Shown here one piece after another: positions 37,544-48,783 of a DNA stretch of 64,000 nt (its first letter is position 1; the number at the start of each line of letters is the position of its first letter). Source of the DNA: Taenia hydatigena (lineage: Eukaryota; Platyhelminthes; Cestoda; Cyclophyllidea; Taeniidae); assembly GCA_036345935.2 (NCBI GenBank), contig JADWOT020000008.1, positions 8,946,156-9,010,155 of the forward strand, written 5' to 3'. The notes under the pieces were generated by a model. The model did not search any database. It had not been told where the DNA came from and saw only the letters and a list, made by a program, of their open reading frames with translations. The position numbers and the translations under genes were made by a program.

Positions 37544-39840
37544 TTAGGAGCCGCTCTATAAAGAAATAGTAACACGCCCAAATTGCCAATTAGGATTGTA
37601 AAATGAATATTCAGCATTAACGCTTGTTAGCAGCTAAAATATCGAACGCACAACAAGCGGCTATCAGGTATTTTGAGTCATAGACAGTGTTCCGATAAAC
37701 TGTATGAAAGACTTCTCGCCAAATCCTAGAAATAAGGCTCTTACGTTTTAAAGGTTGCTTTGTTGTTGACACTAATACACTGTTAATCGTTTGCATTTTT
37801 AAGTGAAGTCGTAAGACGATGGAACTTGTGGCACGCGAGGATTTTGTCCTCACAAACATTCCTTCATGCTGTTTAACGTGGACCAACAGAATACTGGTGA
37901 ACTGTAAACGCACATTGAATCCATTTGGTGAAGTTCGGATGAATCACTCGACTTAGTACACATATACACCTTGAGGTTTTCAAAAAGCCTGACCAGACAA
38001 TAAGCGAATGATGAGGTGGGCAAAAGAGAATTCCATGATAGGTCGTGTAAACCTTTTTAATCTAAGAGAAAAATGGTTGGTAAGGAAAATGGCAAGCCCT
38101 AATCAGAGTCTTAGGAAAGATAAGGAACCTATTCGAAAATTTAAAAAAAAGTACGTTAGCTAAGCATGGGCTGATGAACTGCAGTTAAAATGACACGATC
38201 GACGTATTAAGAGAAAAAGGATTTAAACAAAGCAATGGGGCTGAAGGATTGATCACCCTAAAGACACGTAGGAATTTGCGCTCAACAATTTATAGGTTCG
38301 ACATTTACCACACAGCTTTGCTACGGTGCGCTTCATTCCTAGTGAATGGTAAACTGTAAGGGGCATTTCGGGAGGACTGATGCTAATGGCAACCGCTTAC
38401 TACCTAAGGGGATAAGGCTCTTGAAATAAGAACGATTTGAGTAGTGTGGTAGGTCATGTTGCAGCAGAAATACACCTGTTTTATTAGTCCATTTATCGGC
38501 AAATTCAGAATGTCTTTATTGATACAATCCTTCGTGTTCTTTAGAGAGAGGACCGATGTCTTCTCCATTACTGATGGGTGTATGATGGAGTAGAATGGAA
38601 AGGTCTCTAATGTCAACCAAAGTAATTAAAGGGAAGTAAAGTAAATCGAGCATTTGATAAGTAGTAGGTAATATACACTTAAGGATTTTATTGAATCAAG
38701 GCCATTTCCATGTTCCCAACTCCAAAGGGCCATCAAGCAGAGCAATTATTTGTGTTGCTTTGCAGGAACTTTCTGTGCATAGAAGAAGTAAAAGTCGTTT
38801 CGTTATGCTCGGCATCAGTAGCTCATAATTCTTTCCTACCTGGGATACAAAAGAAATTGACGTGATGGCTTGAGCTCTATGCAGCGCTTGACTGCAGACA
38901 ACCACTTGTTTGTTGCAAATACTTTGCAGCTTATGCCGACTGCTGTTCGACCTCAGCAGCACCAATAGTTGCATCATGAAATTCTACAACTTTCGGTGCT
39001 ACACATTATTCAGCCTCCATAATGTGTGTCGGAATGCAAGCACGCGCACGTAACCACATGTATACCTTCACACAGGAATATGCATTGTGCACACATTCAC
39101 CTGCCTGCACAAATAAGGCGCAAATGCATACGAAGAGATGCAGAGTTATTCCGTGATTTCTGAGCAAGCAGGATTTAGAAGCCTTGTGTCTAATCCAAAA
39201 TCTTTATAGTCAGGCTTGTTAAGATGTGCGCGTTTCGTAAGACCAAGAAATCTCTATTATGACGGTGAGTATGAGCTATTTATTTATCCGAAAGGAAAAC
39301 TTTCCAATTATTTCAGCATGCATTCCAGGCGGGCCAGTAATTACGGATACAACAAGTCAGGATAGGCTAAACAAGCGTAAGCAACTAAAATCGTTCACCT
39401 GTTATCTCTAACCAAACCCGTTTCATACATGCCTTGCCGCGCGATTGTAATTGCTAGCCACCTAAGGCAGTATCAAATGTTCGAAATGCGCTTTTGATGT
39501 GCGAATGGATAAGAGCTTATTCGTTTGCCTTAGCAAACAGGCGGCAGCTTGGAACTCTGAAAGACGCCTAACAGGAAAGAGTGGAGACTCTGTTGCTCAT
39601 CTGACAGAGGTCCGGACAAAAGATCAGGAAAGTCAGAATGAATATTTGCTTCACGAGCTTCCTGGATCGCATCATCGTTTGTGTAGCGTGATGCTATTCT
39701 GCATCGGAAGTGTCGGCACACAGGCCATGCGGAGAAGAAATGTTTCACTAAGTGCCATGCAATGGGGAGTAAAGAGGAGTGCTAGCAGCCGTAGCAGTGG
39801 ATCAATGAAACCAGAAATGCAGGAAGGTAATAAAATCAGA
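37544..39840. other. No gene recognised
   Basis: About 2.3 kb with short frames on both strands. A 143-codon frame (39499-39930, plus) begins here but runs straight into the tRNA-like sequence and lacks any recognisable domain, so I do not call it a gene. Confidence 0.3.
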
Positions 39841-39912
39841 GCCGTAGTGGCGGAATGGATTAAGCATCTTCTTTTGCTCTTAAGATTCCGGGTCCGGGTC
39901 TCATCTGCGGTT
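39841..39912 (+). other. tRNA-like sequence, probably a SINE head or pseudo-tRNA
   Basis: The ends pair as an acceptor stem (GCCGTAG with CTGCGGT, using G-T pairs), there is a box A-like TGGCGGAATGGATTAAGC, an imperfect ATCTT/AAGAT anticodon stem, and a weak box B (GGGTCCGGGTCTC). The T stem does not pair well. It lacks a clear anticodon identity. It belongs to a different family from the tRNA-Arg SINEs. Confidence 0.35.
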
Positions 39913-39979
39913 CATTGCTCTAATTTATAGAAAAAGAGCAATGCTTTTTGCCCTCCGAAATGCCTAATGCACCGATAGT

Positions 39980-42900
39980 CGTTTTCGATAAAAGCCTATT
40001 ATACTTAGGTGGGGAAAGCTAAATCAAAAGCAGCTCATCATTTAAGGAAGAAAGGGGGAAGTGAATTGCGGTAAACTCTGACACATGTGTATGTTGCTTA
40101 AAGATTTGGCTGAATATCCGAATGTTAATCATATGCGCTTGGACCACTGCAAGCGCTGTAAGCTTTGTTGCGTGATCTCATGGACCACGACATGCTCTTC
40201 ACCAGGATGGTGTTATACAATTGCGTAATATGCTCTGTGATGTTCAGAGCAGTCAGTTTAATAACAATCACACTCGCTTCGGCACCAAAGTAGCAGGCTT
40301 TATTCCATTTAGAGATGCGCGTTTCCACTTTCATTTATACCTAAGGAAATAAGTGCGAATGCATTTATGCTCATGTCAGCGTGCATAGGTATGTGTGTTT
40401 TCCAATGAAGATTTTGTGTCAGGTTATTAGAAAATAAAACGCTAAGTTAATGGGCACTCGTTTTGATCTGAGTGGCACAATTAGATGGATCCTGGTGTTT
40501 TTGTCAGCCATCTCGTAATACCACTTCAGCATCTCATTCCGCACATGTTCGAAACCTCTTAACTGACCTGTTTGCGCATTGTTCAGCTTGCCCAGTGTAT
40601 CGTAGAACAGCTTTGCTGCTTTTATGTAATTAAAACAAAATTAGATGAACTTTGGTGGGGCCCGCAGAGCATTTAAGTGTTTTTTACTAGTAATTTATCA
40701 GTTTTATTTAACCTAAAGATTGTCCATGCGAATGAGTTAGCTATAGGACTTCCACGGAGACGCTGTTTGACTTTGCGTTAACTACAGAATTGCAGATTCC
40801 GGTTTTAACAATGCATATAAAGCGAAGTCTCTAAATCGCGAAGTTTTGGATGCAACGAGGCGCAGGAATTGCATCTAGCCCAGCATTAATCCGGTGAATA
40901 TAAGCCTGCGAAAACTTCGCAGTGCTGGGTCGTCCTTAGTGTGCATTCTTTGCTTTCGTTCATACAAGGTTTCGTATTTATTGGTTATACAACATGCTGT
41001 GGATGCGTTGCGTGTCTTATAATGGCAATTAAATTCAATTAAGACTGTGTATAATTTGCAATGGCAAAACAGGGCAGTGGCTGGGGTGCCTCCGCTCACG
41101 TAAGCTAATATACTTGCAAAATTTTGTCAACGGATCAGAAATGGCCGGCAAAAAGGCCTTCTAAAGCTGCACAATGCAGGCATATGTTGATAACTCATGG
41201 ATGGACCCTGAATGTTGGCGTATGAATGTTTGCAATTGCACAGACGTGACTGACCTCATGCCGCTGCGTCTCTGAATACATAAATCCCAGGCTCATCATG
41301 GCTGTCGAGTCGGAAAAATGAGTAGATATAATTTTTTACCACAATGTTCAGAATGTTTTAGCTTAAGCAGCTAGATCTCATTAAGAAAAACTTGTTCTCG
41401 TAGAGGTAGAGTGCGGCTCACGGCTTAAGAGATTGCTTGACTCTACGCGCTTAATCAATATAACCTTTGAGAAGTGAAGTAGTGCAGTCTTAATTAGCCT
41501 CACATCACGGTGCCGATTCTATTTGGACATCAGGTAGGAAAAGACCGAATACCATGTCGCTCGCAACACGTACTGCTGCTCGATCTACACGCATGTCAAC
41601 GGTGAAGTCAATGACAATGGCAATAGGCATGCTTCTATTACAACGTCTTTTATGTTCATCCTAGTGCTTGGCACTGTTTGTCCATTTTGCAAGTTCCGTT
41701 TATTCTCAGTAAAATTCTTGTAAATATTCACTGCATTCACCACTTCTGGTATTCTTCATAATGAAGGCATCTACTCCTGGGCCACTATTTTGATTATCTG
41801 GGTAGAATCCTTGGCATATCTAAAATATGGGTGTAGAAAACCTGATTTAAACAATCTGTAATGCAAGTATACTTAAGTGATTTCAGCAGCTGACGGTTGG
41901 CTGGACAATGCATTAATAGTCTATTTGAGAAAGTTGGATTTATGGTTGTTCTGCTTTAGATTTATCTAACATGTCATTTGCTGTATCTAAGAGAAGTGAA
42001 TGCAGATGAACTCCGTATCACTGCCATCTTCTCATCATCTATCTGTTTTTTACTCTTTTCGCGCCATAATGTTGTCCGCGGATTAAAAGAGGTAAAGGAA
42101 CAAACATTGCGCTTATTTGTTTGTCTCTCACTGACCAAGCACAATGGGAGTAATCTTGCGGGGATGCAATTTAGCACTGTTAACGGTTTCTATGTACGGA
42201 TGGCTAGGTGAAGGGAACGTGGTGTCGTCACATCATTGCACTATCCCTTTCCTCTTAGCAAACTACCATTATGGTGCGAATGCTTTAAACACCAGTGGCA
42301 GCTGTGGTAAGGCCGATTATCAGACTGAGGCCGAAAAATAAATCGTTCCCTTAAGAAATGTGTCGTCCCAATGATAGCTGTCTTTCTTCCCTTAATCCAA
42401 GAGTTTATAACACACTGCCGCACAATTTCACTTCCTCACCATTTCCATTTCAAACAAATACGATGCTCTTTGAGCATTAAAATTACGAATCCTTCCCTCT
42501 ACCTTCCAGTGCCACCACCTTTCGACATGCTGTGCCACTTCCCTGACCGACTTTCGTGCATCTATTTTCCGTCGCATCAGTCTTGCAAATACATAGGCGA
42601 TTGTCAATGCAAGCCCATTAACTACTTTAACCTTCGCCACTTAAGTCCATTCATTGTATTTTGGAACTGGAATGGGTGTGCAACTCCAATCTCACTCACC
42701 ATCTTATAATGCTTGGGAGTGGCTCACGAGTACTCTAACGAAATTCAAGAGCTTTACGTCTACGTGGTGCAAGGCATGCGCATTACTGTGATGATTTTAA
42801 TGTGTTCATTGCACCCCACATATGCTGTGCAACGCATCTACGTTTAGTTGTTATTTCAACCATGCACCCAACACATAAATGGGCAACATGGTGAAAATGC

Positions 42901-45740
42901 GCAGAGACAAAATTTGGTGGTCTTAAAATACCAATCACATGGGTCAAGGAAACGAAGCCAAACAAATCATAATTTGCCGTGGCTTGAGCAAAGCATGGCG
43001 AGTTGTGCCTTTTGAAACTACCCTCATTCTACGGGTGAAAATGCTTAAAGCTGGGCAAGCTGCGCACATGCACATTGACACGTGGGTAATTGAGGCAATG
43101 AAGGCAGTTGAGGAAATTGTTGGAATGAGTTAGTTCACATTCACTGGTTTGTGCCTGTCGTAACTGCGGCGGACCCGACTGCTAACGGCACGGAATTAGT
43201 CTTTCCATCCTTAACATTTATACCACTACAACCAATAGAATGGCTGGATAGTCACAATTTATTTGCAATTTAATACACTCAGAGCAAAAACTAGGGTTTG
43301 CTATTTTCACATCAAAAGCCGTTGATTAATACCCTGCAAAGAGATTTGCTTTCACTTGTCGCCTCATGTTCAATGGAAGCAATCAAGTAGACATTTCAGG
43401 TACTCCCTTTTGGGTGGCCTACACACCTAGAAAATTCTCTTGACCACTGCAAAGGTTAGTCCAAATTAGCTCACGAGTTTTGATGAGGCCTGCACGACGA
43501 AAGCAAGTTTGGATCAGCCAAATCTAATGAAACCTGCCGTTAGACCACACTTTAAAGAGTGGTTTAGTACAGCGATTTCGTCCACCGGCGCTTGTCAGCC
43601 CTTGCTAGCTGCGTTAGCTTGGATGCAGTAGTGCGGTCATCACGCTGATGCTCCAAATTTGACCAAACGAAATGGTCTTAGATTGACGCAATCTGGGACC
43701 CTTACCAACGGCCTTCAATTGTGCTTTCCTTGCATTAGTATTATGCCAACTTAGCATTTCACGCTTTACTTGCTTTATTTCTTGCTTCTGTACTCGAAAC
43801 GCTAGCATGCACAGGCCGTATAGGTTTCTCCTATATTTTAGAGATTCCACTTGGATTTCTTCAGCTTCTGTTAAGCCATCCATGGCGGTCTATCCACAAC
43901 TGCACATGCTATTGTTGTGGAGGTAAGTGCAGGTCAATCGAGTGCAAGAAATCCTTTTTTCAAAGGCTAAATGCTCGTTAAATGCGATTTTGTTGAATTA
44001 TGTGATTTTTGTTCATTCATTTTTGCAGACAGGACACATGTGAGTAACAGCTTGCCCCAAGGCGACAATATCATCCTTATAACCAAAAGAAGGCTATTGC
44101 CTTCCATTTAACGGTAAAAAAGCTAGATATTTAAAGCAGTTTGCCCCTAATTTGCCAATGTTATAGAATTAGTCCAAAAATTAAAATATTTTTAGCTGCG
44201 CTATTTAATAAAAGGAAAGCTGTACTTACGATGCTAAAAATAGTGATCTGACCTAATCTTGTCGTGACTGTAACTGAAAATCTATCCTTGATCAGTAGGA
44301 ATGCGGGGTCCAGCTGAGCTGTATCCAATGTCACCTCTTTAAGAAGTCCAAATGTTTAGGTCGTGACGCTGTTATCTGATGGACAGCTAAGTCCTGTCAC
44401 AGTTAGTCACCAATCGCTAACCGCAATTTTATAAGATGGCGTAAAATCCATAGAAAGAAGGAGGAGAGGAACAGTTGATGCATCTTTTCAAAAAAGGTGC
44501 TGACGTGCTGTAGGCAATGAGTGTGATGTGAAAGAATCAAATGTGAGAGTATTTGCAAATATGTAATCCAAATATATCAGAATAAGCATCGGTTCCGTGG
44601 CCCAATGGATAGGGTCCCTTGCTACTGATCAGAACACTGTGAGCTCGGGTCCCGCTGCTTGTAGCAGCGCCATTTGGGTCGAACAGAGCATTGCAGCTGG
44701 ACGGATAGGTGTACTAAAAATGGAAGGTAAGAAGTTACCATGCCTTGTGGGAGGCTTGAATCCTCGACATCCATGCTATTCGGATATCGTCCTGACCTAC
44801 TGACCTGCTTCATCACCGCCGATCTTCTGTCCTGATTTTCACCTCACTCTCTTACTACCAACTCCTTTCTATTACTTTACCTTTGCACTCATTTCCTTAT
44901 ATTCACTTTCCATTAGCCTCCACCCTCCCTCCTTCGACCAGATGCCATGCTTCACCGTTATGACACATGCGCAGTATTTGACACGTCACCAGTGGAGTCG
45001 CGTATAGCACCCGTGGACATGGAAGGAGTAAGAGATGAATGTTTAGCATTCCCCGAAGTCCAGGGGGTCAGAGCACTTGTTAAAAGGTTGAGTTTTGCCT
45101 GCCACATCGCCTCGGCTTTACCATTTCTTGTTTCCTTAACAGCTACCCGCTCTAGCATCGTGCACTCACAACACATCCAAACAGATGGAGCGAGTGTGTA
45201 AGTAGATAGGTGGGTAGCTGGCATTTAATACTCTTTGTTATATTACAGCGTAGGCTGTACATTTGGGGTCCAAAAGCACTCCTGGATATAGTAATTCAGG
45301 GGTGTTAACGATGAGGCTAAGAATGGATTTCAGTGATCGCCTGCTAGTAGTAACTCCATGATACAGAAAGCATAACACCATTCACAAATTTTGTTTACTG
45401 CTAAATTATCCATGTCTCACATTCACTTTAGCGAATCTGCTGCGAGCGTCTGTACGCTTTTAGTTTTCATTGATTTAGGACATCAATCGTAAATTTAATG
45501 TTTATTTGTTGACATTAGTCATGGTTGAATGGTGAGGCGAAATAATTTTTGTTTGTGTTTTTCATGGATATGCCAAAGTTTTATTAGTCCATGGTCTTAT
45601 GAACATCTCGTAATTGATGACCGTACCTTATTTTTCATCTAAGGGTTGAGCAGTCTTAGGAAGTAGCAACACTGCTACGATGCTTGTCTGAATACACTTT
45701 TCAAGTGAGAGGCGGCCAGTGATCACGACAAACATATATT
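39980..45740 (-). repeat. Large old segmental repeat, copy II (longest)
   Basis: Reversed, this block is colinear with copy I (45740 to 41020 against 11690 to 16480) and then with copy III (about 41100 to 39980 against 21350 to 22620), so it shows the full family order. Short reading frames survive, for example 43614-43883 on the minus strand (89 codons, rich in charged residues, with EAEEIQVESLKYRRNLYGLC). Matching segments of copy I contain stops. No reverse transcriptase, transposase or terminal repeats were seen, so I cannot say whether this is a mobile element or a gene-sized segmental duplication. Confidence 0.75.
44591..44945 (+). mobile_element. tRNA-Arg-derived SINE, copy S4
   Basis: It starts with a head (GGTTCCGTGGCCCAATGGATA) equal to the S3 cloverleaf at its 5' end but with a decayed anticodon arm. 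It continues with the GTCGAACAGAGCATTGCAGC region, the second block CTTGAATCCTCGACATCC (44756) and the pyrimidine-rich tail ending near 44945. It lies in the old inverted duplication at the position matching S3, so the two descend from one insertion. Confidence 0.7.
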
Positions 45741-46650
45741 CAATGCTATAAACGTGATGTAATATAGGTTATTTGACTGATTGTTGTGCTATTCCCCATT
45801 ATTTGGGCTCAGATTATTCATAAGCACAAATACTTGTACACAACTACACACCTTTTACTTATGTCCGTATGTACGTGGTCGCACACACAGAATTCGATGC
45901 GCATGGTGTAGCTGAAATTGAAAGGCGCTTATCATGATGGTCACGAGCCAAATGTGCAAGTTTTAAGATAGAGTTCTTGAATGTGGCGAAGCACCTTGTG
46001 TACCTATAATTGCGCATTTTAGTGCAGAGGTTATTGAGCTGGGTGAAAACTTGCAAGAGAGTATGTGATGAATTCAATGGATAATCAAAAGAACCTTCTG
46101 GATCTGTCCTCAGCATTGCATGTGAGTAAAACCCAGAGGAGCGTAAGTCGCGTGCAGGGCTAAGATTCTGAATAATGAGATCCTGTGGTTAAATTTCATT
46201 GCAAATCAAATACTTATCTCTTCGGCGTGTACTCTAGCTAAAGAGCTACTAAAAATTCAGTTTACATGTAAGGGATGAGAGGCCGCTTGTCAAGAAAATC
46301 TTTAATTTGTTGATTCAAGCATGTAATCTACTGCAGTGACCACATCGGTTGTTTACTCAGAAGACTTCTGCGCCTTAGAAGCGCGCTTCTTGCTTTTGGG
46401 TAAATAAGATGCTCATGCAAAGAATAAAGCCTGTTTTTAAGCGATGTAGCTTGCCGCACATCACTAGAGCGTGCCAAACTTGCCCACTTACTTGATTATG
46501 ACCCTAAATTCCTAGTTTATCCCACATCATAGTGTATGTAAGCAGCATTAAGACACGCGGTAATTTCGATAGCAACTATGAAGAAGAGTTGTCGATTTGG
46601 CAACCACAAAGTCAACTGTAAATAAATCTCTTTCCTTTCTTTCACTACTT
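45741..46650. other. No gene recognised, up to the gap
   Basis: Unique AT-rich sequence with short frames. The old duplication ends at about 45740. Confidence 0.35.
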
Positions 46651-46750
46651 NNNNNNNNNNNNNNNNNNNNNNNNNNNNNNNNNNNNNNNNNNNNNNNNNN
46701 NNNNNNNNNNNNNNNNNNNNNNNNNNNNNNNNNNNNNNNNNNNNNNNNNN
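46651..46750. other. Assembly gap, 100 N
   Basis: Exactly 100 N, the usual placeholder for a scaffold join of unknown length. The two sides may not be true neighbours. Confidence 0.99.
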
Positions 46751-47264
46751 CTAATCGTGGTATTCAGTTATGGTAGTCATCTAAACAGCTTACACAAGAA
46801 ATTACAGCTGGTACACAGCGAATTCTATGACCAGGGTAAAGTAAAGTGACCTCAAGCACGCAATCGCAATTAATGCGTTCGCTTGCGTAAACTATGTCTT
46901 GACTTCATTTCGAGCATTAATGAACTTGACATCATGTTCAATCCCTCATTTGATGGTTTCACCGTGGAAATAGTGATCGCCGGTGACACCACGTGAAGGG
47001 CAATGATTTGGTAGGAACTTTAGTTTTTACGTATGTATCGGTTTTACTCATCCAAAAGCTGGTCACCATCTATGGAAGGAAAATCAGTAAAGCAACTGCA
47101 TTAGAACCCCTCAAACAAGCCATGTAAAGTTGCCCAAGTTAAGGCTTATTTACAAATAATCTCTTGCTTACTTTTATGCAAGCTAATAAAATCTACCATT
47201 CTACTACTAATTCGTGGCATATTATCTGATATAATTTTTAAAAACGCACTTAGTTTCAAACAGT
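46751..47264. other. No gene recognised; probable 3' flank of the 47265 gene
   Basis: About 500 bp of AT-rich sequence after the stop of the minus-strand gene. No canonical AATAAA was found close to that stop. Confidence 0.35.
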
Positions 47265-48480
47265 TTAAAATTCCTCGAAAGTCCTTACTATGATGCAGCA
47301 TTCAGGCCAATTGAAAGCAAAGTGTCGAGTTATCGCAGTGGAATAGGTTTCGCACAGATTACAAGACTCAAAGCGCCCTATAATGTCCAAATCAAATCTG
47401 TTCTGAAAGATTCTGTAGTACTTTCTGGCGCCGTAGTCATGATAGTCGAGACAACCCAGTAGAGTCTCATTGAAGTATGAATGCTTTTCGAAGCACTTTT
47501 CAGGTGGAATCGGAGGTAGCCTAAAGGAGGGATATTGTAGTTGGCATGGCCCCTGAAAGTTCTCCTCCCCACCTTGAGGCTTTTTTGATTGCGATCTGTG
47601 AGAAGAGGAATCGCATCCATGGAGGCGGGGTAAGGGTGCCTCGGTTGCGCACGGATTCTGCCTACTTTGAGCACTCCATCCACTGGGATCGTACAATTTG
47701 TTATATTTCTGAGACTCAGGCAGATCTATTTTCATCAGACTCGGACACCACGCCCTCATCGTGCCTATTCGACGAGCAAATCGATTGGGACTTTTCGAAA
47801 TGGGCTTGGAAGATGTGGTGGAGGGGAGCAATGAACTCCACCCACTGTATTTCACTTGCTTTTGTTAATAATTTCCTTTTTACCACTTCCAAGTATTTGG
47901 AGATCTAATAACCCAACTCAAAAGTACTTGGCGAATGATAACATTGGTTTGCGTCAAGAATTACCACTTCCTTCCTTCATAGAATTGTAAATTCATAGCG
48001 ATGCCAGCCACCACGATACGCCGTTGGCTGAGATTTCTGACCCGAATCTAGCCAGAGACCGTGTTTTATCGAAGGTATTTTATGCCTTAAGGTATTAAAA
48101 TAATGCTTTATTTAATACTACATTGGACGCACATTTCTCATTTGCAGAACGCTTTGCCAACAAGATAATTCACACGCAACGTGCCTTACTTCAATGCAAG
48201 CATGAAGGTCGGTTTCTGTTACCTAAAACAAGTGAGGAAGTAGTGATATGGCCAGCTCGAAGGAACCTCTGATGCTTACGCAAGTGAGCATAGGGTGTAT
48301 TCGCTTAAATCTCAGTTTGGGTGAGGGGACCACTTCGAGACTCTGCCATCGCACCTTCAGTAGACCCAAGCCCCGCCCGACCATTATATTGTCTTTCGCC
48401 TTTAGGGAAGTCTTGGGGCACCACACATCAATTCGTGGGTTGCTGCGAATCTCATTACTGTTATCCGAGCCTTGGCTCAT
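47265..48480 (-). CDS. Unrecognised two-exon gene
   Basis: Exon 1 runs 48480-48280 (67 codons) from an ATG in good context (A at -3) to the donor TGC|GTAAGC. Exon 2 runs 47804-47265 (179 codons plus stop) after a strong pyrimidine-rich acceptor (CCACATCTTCCAAG). Both junctions are phase 0, giving 246 residues. There is no signal peptide or membrane segment. The N-terminal part is basic (TSLKAKDN, KLRFKRIHP), the middle is polar with Ser, Gln and Pro, and the C-terminal 80 residues are rich in aromatics and Cys (CLDYHDYGARKYYRIF, then FESCNLC and WPECC). I recognise no family. It starts 303 bp from the flagellar coiled-coil gene in the opposite direction and may share its promoter. Other frames are partly open here, so the model needs transcript support. 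Confidence 0.45.
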
Positions 48481-48783
48481 TTTCTGGAATGCATATGAAT
48501 TGAATTACTTCATTTCGTCGAAGAAAAAATGGTTAACTCTTATGAGGCCTCCAATAAATCGGTTTCATTGCGGAAACGCAAACGCTTTTCTGCAAGAAAC
48601 TAGTGTTGTAATTACAATTTCTAAAAGGTCATTGTATTGGGATCGAACGTGCAGTGACAATCGATACCTGTCAGATGTTAAAATGTCTCCTACGCTGACT
48701 GTTTAAAGCTGACCTCACCATCGACCTCTTCGATCCTCATATTACAGTTCTGACCACGTTGAGGGTGAAAATTGCCCATCAAA
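48481..48783. promoter_or_regulatory. Candidate shared promoter between divergent genes
   Basis: The 303 bp between the start codons of the minus-strand gene (48480) and the plus-strand coiled-coil gene (48784). A pyrimidine tract ending TATTACAG at 48747 lies 36 nt before the plus-strand ATG and could be an intron or spliced-leader acceptor. I see no clear RFX X-box, TATA box or initiator, so the promoter call rests on layout alone. Confidence 0.3.

Noticed and set aside
39499..39930. 143-codon plus-strand frame
   Set aside because: It runs through the tRNA-like sequence, has no domain and no splice support.
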